A stretch of DNA of 64,000 nucleotides from Mesotaenium endlicherianum (Eukaryota; Streptophyta; Zygnematophyceae; Zygnematales; Mesotaeniaceae), in the NCBI GenBank assembly GCA_009602735.1, contig WELA01002119.1:190982-254981 (forward strand), in the 5' to 3' direction. Both the position numbers and the translations under genes were made by a program. The notes under the pieces were generated by a model, which saw only the letters and a list, made by a program, of their open reading frames with translations, searched no databases and was not told where the DNA came from. Position 1 is the stretch's first letter, and each line of letters opens with the position of its first letter. This document shows positions 24,951 through 34,553 of the stretch, piece by piece.

Positions 24951-26330
24951 GAACCCGTACCTATTCTGAAGCAGTAGCAGATACTGCAGCTAGGGAGGCT
25001 GCAAATGAGGCAGCTGCTATTGCCGCAGTCGCAACTCAGCAAGCTGAGGAGGAGAGAGCCAGGCTAGAAGCTGAACAAGTAGCAAAGGCCGCTGAAGATG
25101 CAAAAAGGAGGGAAAGACAGCCAGCTGAAGAGCGCACTGTCGAGGAACTCATGGCATCAACGGCCAATGTTCTGAACCCACCCCCTGCTGTACAACTCAA
25201 CGTACCCCTAGGTCAAATACGTGACCGGCTGAATGCGGCAGGAATTGCTGCTGCAGGAGCGAGAGGGACTGTTGAGGATACTACTCAGCGAGTAGATGCC
25301 AATGCTGCTGCTGCATTTGCTAATCTACCACCCCACAGTGTAGACTTGGGAGCATTGTTCGTTCAGATGCAGTCGTAAATGGCGACCATGTATCAGTCCC
25401 AGCAGGAGGACAAAAGAATCATAATGTCCCCACTGCGGGATTGAGACCAACTGGGGTCTCACACCACTAGTGGTGGTGGCCGAGGGCCTAGTAAGCCCAA
25501 GCCGAAACCTCCCCAGGACTATGATCCTGAGGGAAACAGAAAATATTACCTGATCAAGTTTCTCGCGGATGTTGAGCAGTGGCTGGAGAACTACCCAGAA
25601 CTGCAAGATTACGAGAAGGTCAGGCACACCGGTGCGCTACTGAAAGGCAGTGCCGCAGACTGGTGGCTTTACTGGAAGGAAGAGCGTAAGGCTCGGCAAC
25701 TCGGTGACCCTACGTGGGTAGAGTTTGTCGAGAAGTTGCATGAGAAGTTTGATGTCATCAACCAGCAGGAGAAAGCTATCTATGCGATGATCTCCCTGAC
25801 ACTGAAGCAGACCACTTCAGTTGCTGAGTTTGCTCAAAAGTTCCAAGAGAACATGATGAAGCAGCCGGATTTGCCAGAACGGTATAGGATAGCATACTTC
25901 AGGTATGGCTTGAAATCCGAGGTCTCTGGTCATTTTGCTGAGAAAAAGTATGAGAAACTGGCTGACTTGATCCAGGATGCTGACGCCTGGGATCAGCAGC
26001 AGTTCAATCACAAGCGCCAGAGTAACGCTTTGGTGTCTAAGATTGTCAAAAAGCCCCACGGTTCCTACAATGCAGTTGAAGGAGACCAGGCTGAGGATAA
26101 TTAGGGTGATGAATATGAGTATGAGTACAATGCTATTCAGTCTAGAGGTACAGATGGTCCCTCTCGAGGTGGCTATGGAAGGGGTGGTGGTAGGACTAAG
26201 CCGAGACCAGCCTCAGCAAAATCTACTTGCTACCATTGTCAGCAGAAAGGCCACTACAGAGAAGCACCTGCCTAAGGTCGAGAGAAAAGACCAGCCTTTA
26301 AAAGACAGCAACAGTCAGTAATCCAGTTCA
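24951..26330 (+). pseudogene. Truncated copy B2: gag remnant
   Basis: It matches family D gag from [15 protein letters not shown] to the nucleocapsid end. It is broken by stops (CAA to TAA at about 25376, a TGA near 25441, CAG to TAG near 26101) and by a 14-bp deletion that removes the last zinc-knuckle Cys (around 26266). The gag-pol overlap region, with TTTAAAA and the downstream hairpin, is still recognisable at about 26297-26340. Confidence 0.88.
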
Positions 26331-26778
26331 CTGACTGTGAGGATGCTAGAGATAGTGAGTCGTCACTAGCTGCCCTCGTAGCAGGTATTATGGGTCCTGC
26401 TGAACTGGATTCACTATGCATGCCTGACAAACAGATAAAGAGCTGCTAGCTATTATTCATGTATTCAAACAGTGGAGAGCATACTTACATGGTAAAGCTT
26501 TTAAGGTGATTACAGATCATCTAGCTCTGACCCACTTTCAGAAGAAGTCCAAGCTGTCGAGGAGGGAGAACCGCTGGAGCCATATGCTGGAGCAGTTCCA
26601 AGTCCAGATCGACTACAAACCAGGGAAGTTGAATCGTGCTGATGCACTCTCTAGAAGACCTGACCTGCAAGAAAGGAATTTTAGTCAGCATGCTGTAGAT
26701 AAAGTCCTGTGTGCACTCACTTCGCTAAAGGTGAAAAAGTCCTTCTTTGAACAACTTAAGAAAGCCTACCTTTCTGAC
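26331..26778 (+). pseudogene. Truncated copy B2: pol remnant with large internal deletion
   Basis: The start of pol ([12 protein letters not shown]) runs to 26440, where a GATAAAG shared with a downstream site joins it directly to the RNase H region ([18 protein letters not shown]). Compared with element D, about 1864 bp containing protease and most of the reverse transcriptase are absent. After [15 protein letters not shown] the similarity stops at 26778, where element C sequence begins. Confidence 0.87.
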
Positions 26779-28302
26779 TTCTCAAAGATCATTAAAGTGA
26801 CCCAAAAGGTGGATACCTTGAATTTCAAACATTCATTGCCTTCATCTTCACGAGTACCGACGACGCGGGTGTGCGCAACCCCTTCCACATCCGAATCTGG
26901 ACCACACCCATGGAAATTGGAGCCATAAGAAAAGACCCCGCGGCTGCCCGGAAGAGTGGAACACCCTCCGATGACACTTATGATGCAAAAAACCAGCAAG
27001 GAGTGAAAGCAAGACTCTCCCCGGCTGAAAAAGAGGCTCTGATGACGGTTGGACTATGCTTTTATTGTAAGGAAAAGAGCCATCGTGCACTCTCATGCCC
27101 CAAAAGGTTGTCAAAAAACGGACAGTGCCGGTTTGTCAGGAGCCTACCACTCTAAGACCCACTTCACGAGAAGACAACAAACCAAGTGAGATGGAGACCC
27201 CCGTTGAAAACCACGTTCGATCCCCGATGAGTTTGAGAGGTAACCTTGGAGGAGAGAAGGTCCACATCTTGGTGGATAGCGGAGCTCAAGGCAACTTCAT
27301 CGCTGCAGATTTTGCCACCAAGCACGGTATTACTATGCGAACTTTTGACAACGACGAGGAGATTATGATGCCCGATGGATTCTCCTATACTACCCCTTCC
27401 AAGAAGACGTACCCCTTGGCACTCTTTATCAAGTGCTTCAAGGATGAAGCAGTGTTCTCCCCCATGCAATTCGGCAAGTGCGACGTCATTCTAGGAACGC
27501 CTTGGTTGACCAAGCACAACCCCCAAGTTGATAGGAGGGACGGTACTATCAAGATCAAGAATGACATCACTTCAATTATCTGTATTTTGCGCGCAATCCA
27601 GAATATCCAGACCCGAGACATCAAGAAGCCGGCACACGAGATACTATTGTCCGCCCTCCAACTCAAAAGACTTGTGAGGAAGGGACACGGGCTTCTTTTG
27701 GCCTTGATCACGCCAAAAGACATCAAGAAAGACATCGAGAGTCAAGAAGGCAGCCCCCTTCCGAAGGAGGTACAAGAAGTATTGGAGGACTACAAAGAAG
27801 TATTCTCCCCGGAATTGCCCAAGGGCTCACCCTCCAAGAGATTCGTAGACCACAAGATAGAGTTGGAGCCCGGAAGCAAGCCCATGTTTCGGCCTACGTT
27901 CAAGATGTCATACACGGAGCTAGACAAAGTCAAGAAGCAAATCAAGGAGCTACTAGAGCATGGCTTCATTCGACCTAGCAAGTCGCCATTTGGAGCGCCG
28001 GTGCTATTTGTCAAGAAGAAGGATGGTACCTTGAGGATGTGTGTGGACTATCGCGCCCTCAACAAGATCACCATCAAAAATCGATATCCGCTGCCGCGCA
28101 TGGATGAGCTCATGGACCGTCTGGTTGGAGCCAAGTACTTCACGAAGGTGGACTTGAAAAGCGACTACCACCAGATTTGTATCGCTGAACCTGACATAGA
28201 GAAAACGGCGTTCAGGATAAGATATGGACATTTTGAGTTCATGGTCCTGCCATTTGGACTCACCAATGCGCCAGCAATTTTCATGACTATGATGGACAAT
28301 TT
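26779..28302 (+). pseudogene. Element C: gag end, protease and partial reverse transcriptase
   Basis: A second Ty3/gypsy family. A zinc knuckle [14 protein letters not shown] (C-x2-C-x4-H-x4-C) lies at about 27060-27100. It is followed by an aspartic protease ([17 protein letters not shown], with the DSG triad) and reverse transcriptase motifs [28 protein letters not shown] and [13 protein letters not shown]. The frame 27095-28381 is open through the protease-RT linker. Similarity ends at about 28302, before the YxDD motif, so the enzyme is truncated. Confidence 0.9.
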
Positions 28303-30849
28303 CTTTTTCATACTAAATTTTGCATATTCTTTTCCCTTTCTCTTTTTCCCAACCATGTTGTGGTGTCATTTTCTAAGATGATATATTGAAATGGAGAAGT
28401 GAAAGGTAGATTTGCAACCAAGAATGTGAAGCATTAAAAAGCAATGCAATAAATATATTTTTTGAAGTTTCTCGGAATGTTTCTATAATAAAGGCAAAAT
28501 AATATCACGAACATGGAAGTAAGCGAGAAGCTGAAAAGAAAGGCAAGTCAAAATCAACACAAAGAGAGATGTTTATAACAAGATGATGTAAAGACTCGAA
28601 CAAGCCGAGAATAGCACACAAAGTGGACATGATAAAAATGCCATGACACATCCAGAATGAAGCAATAAAGGGAAGTATTTTAATGTCGAATGGCGAGACC
28701 ATCTACAAGACTAGCATGGCTGGTCCAAATGCAAAATTGCTTATTAATATCGGCAACGCATTATACAAGTAGTCCGCAACTATTTAAGCCTGATCTGCTA
28801 TGAATGCCCAAAGCCACTAATTACAACATTGCTTAATGTGCTAACAATTGGCGCGTGAGGTCCAGGTTGAACTTGCGGCCCAGGGTCGCCCTTGCAGGCT
28901 GCACTCAAAGTCGTCCTTGCTCTTGAACGGGATCAGCACCATCGCACACGTGTACTTGGCAGCCTGCTCACACACGCGTGGCACTCATCAGACAGGCGTG
29001 CGCTCGACAGGCCCCCGATTAACCCTTGCATCTTAGTACTGTTGTGCATTAGTCAGAAATGGGAAGCTGATGCGGCGTGCTCTCTTGTTGCTTGCGCAAC
29101 GGCGACCCTGCTGCCAGAAGCATTTGCAGAGGACGAGAGGGTCGCCTAGCGCACACAAACGGGTACGAGAAAATGGGCATCTCTTCAAACATGCACGCAT
29201 AAGCGTGTCAGAACAGGCTGTGTCTTGAGAGAGGACTTGAGAGAGAGAGTGTGAGAGAGAGAGAGAGAAAGCCAAGGAAGGCGAAGGACAAGAATCTTGA
29301 CATCGAGAGCTTGAGGCCTGCTACTGATTGCCCCCCTTAAAGCAACCAGAGGCTTTTTAAAATCCTACCATGAAGAGGATCCCAACTCTAGAAACAAACA
29401 AAGCCCGTAGTGCTCACTTTCTGATTACACTGGTTGATAAGTAAAATGGCGAGGGACTGGCGTACAAGGGAGGAGGAGAGAAGGAGAACAGCACAGCTTC
29501 ACGATACTCCATGCAAACTGGGTGAGGGCAAGGCAATGATGTCAAGAGAGGAAGATGAGGGGGAGGGCATTTGGTGTATGAGTTAGTTGGTACAAGGTGT
29601 GTGCAATGAACTCATGTTCTCCACTGATTGGTATAAAGGTTCACTGTGAAGATGAAATTAGAGAAGTTTGGTGGGTGACTCACCGTCCTTAATAAGCACC
29701 ATGAAAGGGGAGAAGTCAAACTTGCAGATGAGGGCAATGAGCATGAAACCCAACTGCAACAAGACAACGGGACGTCTTTCTGTTAGCATGTCTTCATACA
29801 TTTCATGTAAGCCAAGTTACAAATAAACCCCTCTTCAATGAGCACAAAGAGACCCCTCTCAAAAACAAAAAATCGACTGCACGGAGGGAACACATTCTGT
29901 TAAATCAACTACCTACTTCTTCTCTTCGCAACACATTATCTACCACCTGGCAACTTTGGCATCAACCCTTCTCCATCACCCTCCCTTTGGACACAAACCC
30001 ATAACTTGCCCAAATCCCTCCATCACACCTTTTATGCAGACAGAAGGTACAACCAGAATACCAGCTGCACTTAATTATTGAAATGTGCAGAGATGTGCAC
30101 TTACCCAAGTGCACCATACAAGCGGAGAGGCCTCGTCATCATAATTCCTGCACAGGCATGCACCCCACTGACTTACTTCTAAGGAATTAGCTCAGGAGCA
30201 AGAGCAAACTCAATCAAGCTTAATCAACCTGAGAGAAATGGATTAAAAATCTACAACCTCGGCTAACGAAAAGCGAAAACCCGAGAGCGTAAAGGAATGC
30301 TAACATGCGTCAGTCCAAAACGAGCAGGTACTAACAGATCGAGAAACTCGTGAGCGGGAGCTAGAAGAAAACGTGTTCAACCAGCCCAAATGCTAGGTAG
30401 GTAAAAACGGAAGAAAGCCCGTGCAGGAGCTTTATCGAACTCGACCGAGCTTAATCAATCTAGGAGCGAGAAATAGACGAGCAAAAGGGGGAAGTGTCTT
30501 AAGGTGCAAGAACAAGCTTAGTAGTTAACGTGCAAAAACGAGCTTAACAGCTCGAGCGTAAAGTTAACAACGAGCCGAATCAGGCCGATCTAGAAGGCTG
30601 AGAATAATTGACAGCCTACATGCCTACGTCGAAATGTGTAGAATTTTGGCCATTGACGCTTCACGTTAACGAGCGACGTGTAAAATTTGGGTGTGACAAG
30701 TCCGCGCGTTGTGCACCTTGAAGTTTGAGGCGTCCGAGCGTGCCACGATTAATCAAATGTGCCAATTCTTGCAGTTCGCGCGAACCGACTTAGTTTGCTT
30801 AGTTTAAGGAACTCAATACGGGGAAAACAAAAACGCCGTAACCCAGCAG
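28303..30849. other. Non-retroviral segment replacing the middle of element C
   Basis: About 2.5 kb lies between the broken reverse transcriptase and the integrase of element C, replacing the end of RT and RNase H. It is mostly AT-rich, with a GA microsatellite near 29230-29270. It holds one recognisable host-gene exon (29684-29753, minus). A GC-rich patch near 28850-28990 reads on the minus strand as a short protein-like stretch I cannot identify. I see no terminal repeats marking it as a transposon. Confidence 0.6.
29684..29753 (-). pseudogene. Isolated plasma-membrane H+-ATPase exon
   Basis: On the minus strand, TTGCAG is followed by codons for LGFMLIALICKFDFSPFMVLI and then a strong GGTGAGT donor. 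This matches a membrane segment of plant P3A plasma-membrane proton ATPases (GFMLIALIW-FDFSPFMVLI, just before the ILNDGT region). The conserved Trp is Cys, and the residues before the DG differ. I looked for the neighbouring exons on both sides and did not find them, so this is most likely a captured or left-over exon, not a working gene. Confidence 0.7.
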
Positions 30850-31980
30850 AGATGTGTTCCTAATGAATTAGACCTCCGGCTCTTGCTTCTACGAAAAGCG
30901 CACAACAACCCTCTTGGAGGACACTTTGGGATCCTAAAGACCACGGGTGCTCTAGCCAGGACTTCTTGCTGGACAGGCATGTCTAAGCACGTCAAGGAGT
31001 ACTGCAAGAGCTGTGACACATGCCAAAGAGTCAAGCCATCATCACAAATGGCGGGAGGACTCCTCCAACCACTACTAATCCCGGAAAGGCAATGGGCGGA
31101 CATCTCAATGGACCTTATCGTGGACTTGCCCGTGACACCTCGAGGCCATAATGCAATACTCACGGTGGTGAACAGACTTACCAAGATAGCTCCTTTTATT
31201 CCCATGACGACGAAGTCTACAGCACCACAGCTTGCAAGACTCATCTTTGACAACATCTTTTGACTCCATGGACTACCATCAAGAATTTGGTCGGATTGAG
31301 ATCCAAGATTCACAAGCCATTTCTGGAAAAATCTCTTCAAGAACTTGGATACATCGCTGGATATGTCTACTGCCTACCACCCGCAATCAGATGGGCAAAT
31401 CAAGCTTATGAATCGTACCTTTAAGACCTCTCTAAAGGCCTACGTGTCTATCCTGGAGCAAGACTGGGACATGTACTTGACCCCTTTGGAGTTTGCCTAC
31501 AACAACACTATGCGGGCCTCTACCCAAGAGTCCCCATTCTTCCTCAATTATGGCTTCTATCTGACCACGCCACAGAGCTTCACGGCTGGCCATGATGAAG
31601 TACCTGCAGCGGCACATTTTATGGAGACATTAGAAGCAGCCCTTACAGCAGCAAAGAAAGCTCTACAATAGGCGTAAAATGCTCAAGCAAGAGTCGCAAA
31701 CAGGCCCAGAAGAGAAATTACGTACAGAGTGGTTGACAACGTGTTACTATCATCCAAAAATATTTCTCTGAACAACAGGTCTGCCGGTTGCAAGTTCTTT
31801 CCCAAGTATTTGGGACCCTTCAAATTATTCAGCAGGTCAACCACCTTTCAAGCTAGAACTTCCCCAGACTATACACATCGACCCCGTATTCCACGCTTCT
31901 CTCTTCAAGCCATATGTTCAACCCGACAACAAGTTTCCAGGATGAGTGTCAACCCCACCAACCCCAACAATAGTGGATGA
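30850..31980 (+). pseudogene. Element C integrase (broken)
   Basis: The frame begins with the HHCC zinc-binding region (RKAHNNPLGGHFG, then CKSCDTCQR) and carries core motifs SMDLIVDLPVTPRGHNAIL and AYHPQSDGQI. The catalytic Glu context is altered (QIKLMNR instead of QTERTNR). Stops interrupt it at about 31262, 31296 and 31671, and the later part (FFPKYLGPFKLF) is in a shifted frame. It resumes element C after the 2.5-kb foreign segment. Confidence 0.87.
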
Positions 31981-32170
31981 TCATTTGGAGTACAAAGTAG
32001 AAGACATATTGGCTATGAGAAATTTTAGGATACAGCAGCAATACTTGATCAAGTGGAAAGGATATCCAGATTCGGAGAATAGTTAGGTGGCGGCGCACTA
32101 CCTTGACAAAAGTTCAGAGAAAGCTAAAACGCTTCCATGCCGCCAACCCCCATCTTCGACCAGCCCCAAG
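31965..32170 (+). pseudogene. Element C chromodomain remnant
   Basis: A short frame reads DHLEYKVEDILAMRNF and then QQYLIKWKGYPDSEN before a TAG replaces the expected Thr-Trp-Glu. This is the conserved core of a chromodomain as found at the integrase C-terminus of chromoviruses. It places element C in that clade and confirms the copy is dead. Confidence 0.8.
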
Positions 32171-32295
32171 TCTCTCTACTAGAAGCCCAAAGACTTCAGG
32201 GAGGAATCCTGCCACCATCAAGAAGCAGCAGAAGACCCCTTGATGGCAGCCTGCAAGAACAAAAAAGCGGAAAGATTGACATTAGACACTCCGTT

Positions 32296-33040
32296 TGTAA
32301 TGAATCAGTATATTAGTAGATATAATATTCAGTTAAATATAATAGTTAATTTAGTTCAGCCTGCTGGACTTTAGTTAGTAGTCAGTCTGCTGAACTTTAG
32401 TTAGTAATCAGTCTGCTGGACTTTACATAATTATCAGTTTAATGACTCGGCCAAAAGCAGCAGGCTGAAGTCAACTTAAGTCAGCTTGCTGACACATTCT
32501 TTGACAGCCAGCTGACTTCCGTGCTCGGTAGCAGCGAACTGCCTTGATATGCATCTAAGTACCACCTGCTAGTTGAATGGCCAGATGACATCCCCATGAT
32601 GGATGGCTATTCGGGATGATGGGAGATGGCGGTGGATTTGGTTAACCGAGGTCCTACCAACGTGGTTAACTCCCGGGTAGGCGGTGCCATCGCACTGACC
32701 GTTGAACAGTAAACTCATTCCATGTACATATGCTAGGCATTGCTCTCGAGTTCGGCATTCGGAAACGAGGCCAACTCTCTTGTACAGCTTACTGAGAGAG
32801 ATCTGAATCCAAGGCGAGAAGCCATTGATACGCACTGTCTTCTAACCTTGCTTATGTATGAGTTTACTGATTTGCATCATTGATGCTAGTTTACTCGCAT
32901 TTGACTTACGAGTATTATTCCCTGCTAGTGTATTGTCCTTTGCCGTTTAACTAGTTAACGGAAATACCATAAAGATTACTTGCTGATATAAAGATCTTTA
33001 TTAATTGTTAATCGCCTATTTGGTAAGTCGATTCATTTCA
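32296..33040 (+). repeat. Element D 5' LTR
   Basis: 745 bp, starting TGTAATGAATC and ending GATTCATTTCA. A short tandem duplication of a TTAGTTAGTAxTCAGTCTGCTG unit near 32370-32420 makes it about 27 bp longer than the 3' LTR. A TATAAAG at 32987-32993 is a likely promoter box, which would leave a short R-U5. Confidence 0.95.
32987..32993 (+). promoter_or_regulatory. Probable TATA box of element D LTR
   Basis: TATAAAG lies 47 bp before the LTR end, in an AT-rich context conserved in the 3' LTR and in element B. Transcription would start about 25-30 bp downstream. Position and motif are the only evidence. Confidence 0.45.
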
Positions 33041-33041
33041 G

Positions 33042-33053
33042 TGGTATCGGAGC
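33042..33053 (+). other. Primer-binding site of element D (initiator tRNA-Met)
   Basis: TGGTATCGGAGC begins 1 nt after the 5' LTR and pairs with the 3' end of plant initiator tRNA-Met, apart from one position that could form a G-U pair. Confidence 0.88.
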
Positions 33054-33074
33054 AGTTATCACAGTCTTCTTTGT

Positions 33075-34553
33075 ATGGTAAGGACAAGGTCTCAAACTAG
33101 CAACTCCCGAGACATGGAGAACCAGGATAACGAGAATGTCGAAAACCAGGCGGAAAGCCATGTAGCGGGAAACCGTACCTATTCGGAAGCAGTAGCGGAT
33201 ACTGCAGCTAGGGAGGCTGCAGATGAGGCAGCTGCTATTGCCTCAGTCGCAGCTCAGCAAGCTGAGGAGGAGATAGCCAGACTAGAAGCTGAACAAGTAG
33301 CAAAGGCCGCTGAAGATATACAAAGGAGGGAAGGACAGCCAGCTGACGAGCGCACTGTTGAAGAACTTATGGCATCAAGGGCCAATGTTCTGAACCCACC
33401 TCCTGCCGTACAACTCAATGTACCCCTAGGTCAAATACGTGACCGGCTGAATGCGGCAGGAATTGCTGCTGCAGGAGCAAGAGGGATTGTTGAGGACACT
33501 ACTCAGCGAGTAGATGCCAATGCTGCTGCTGCATTTGCTAATCTACCACCCCAAAATGTAGACTTGGGAGCATTGTTCGTTCAGATGCAGTCGCAAATGG
33601 CGACCATGTATCAGTCCCAGCAGGAGGACAAAAGAATCATAATGTCCCTACTCCGGGACAGAGACCAACTGGGGTCTCACACCACTAGTGGTGGTGGCCG
33701 AGGGCCTAGTAAGCCCAAGCCGAAACCTCCCCAGGACTATGATCCTGAGGGAAACAGAAAATATTACCTGATCAAGTTTCTCGCGGATGTTGAGCAGTGG
33801 CTGGAGAACTACCCAGAACTGCAAGATTACGAGAAGGTCAGGCACACCGGTGCGCTACTGAAAGGCAGTGCCGCAGACTGGTGGCTTTACTGGAAGGAAG
33901 AGCGTAAGGCTCGGCAACTCGGTGACCCTACGTGGGTAGAGTTTGTCGAGAAGTTGCATGAGAAGTTTGATGTCATCAACCAGCAGGAGAAAGCTATCTA
34001 TGCGATGATCTCCCTGACACTGAAGCAGACCACTTCAGTTGCTGAGTTTGCTCAAAAGTTCCAAGAGAACATGATGAAGCAGCCTGATTTGCCAGAACGG
34101 TATAGGATAGCATACTTCAGGTATGGCTTGAAATCCGAGGTCTCTGGTCATTTTGCTGAGAAAAAGTATGAGAAACTGGCTGACTTGATCCAGGATGCTG
34201 ACGCCTGGGATCAGCAGCAGTTCAATCACAAGCGCCAGAGTAACGCTTTGGTGTCTAAGATTGTCAAAAAGCCCCACGGTTCCTACAATGCAGTTGAAGG
34301 AGACCAGGCTGAGGATAATCAGGGTGATGAATATGAGTATGAGTACAATGCTATTCAGTCTAGAGGTAGAGGTGGTCCCTCTCGAGGTGGCTATGGAAGG
34401 GGTGGTGGTAGGACTAAGCCGAGACCAGCCTCAGCAAAATCTACTTGCTACCATTGTCAGCAGAAAGGCCACTACAGAGAACAGTGTCCGGTCAAGCACC
34501 TGCCTAAGGTCGAGAGAAAAGACCAGCCTTTAAAAGACAGCAACAGTCAGTAA
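33075..34553 (+). CDS. gag: Element D Gag (capsid-nucleocapsid), 492 residues
   Basis: The N-terminal 100 residues are Ala/Glu-rich and probably coiled-coil ([18 protein letters not shown]). The middle carries the retrotransposon Gag capsid region ([55 protein letters not shown]). The C-terminus has an RGG-rich patch (residues about 430-450) and one CCHC zinc knuckle, [14 protein letters not shown], for RNA packaging. The ATG at 33075 overlaps a strong splice-donor sequence (ATG/GTAAGG). The frame ends with TAA at 34551-34553, inside the stem of the frameshift hairpin, and overlaps the pol frame by 46 nt. Confidence 0.95.
   Translation: MVRTRSQTSNSRDMENQDNENVENQAESHVAGNRTYSEAVADTAAREAADEAAAIASVAAQQAEEEIARLEAEQVAKAAEDIQRREGQPADERTVEELMASRANVLNPPPAVQLNVPLGQIRDRLNAAGIAAAGARGIVEDTTQRVDANAAAAFANLPPQNVDLGALFVQMQSQMATMYQSQQEDKRIIMSLLRDRDQLGSHTTSGGGRGPSKPKPKPPQDYDPEGNRKYYLIKFLADVEQWLENYPELQDYEKVRHTGALLKGSAADWWLYWKEERKARQLGDPTWVEFVEKLHEKFDVINQQEKAIYAMISLTLKQTTSVAEFAQKFQENMMKQPDLPERYRIAYFRYGLKSEVSGHFAEKKYEKLADLIQDADAWDQQQFNHKRQSNALVSKIVKKPHGSYNAVEGDQAEDNQGDEYEYEYNAIQSRGRGGPSRGGYGRGGGRTKPRPASAKSTCYHCQQKGHYREQCPVKHLPKVERKDQPLKDSNSQ

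Noticed and set aside
28850-28990. GC-rich patch with a short minus-strand reading (AAKYTCAMVLIPFKSKDDFE)
   Set aside because: No family recognised and the frame shifts within 100 bp; possibly another captured fragment, but not supported.
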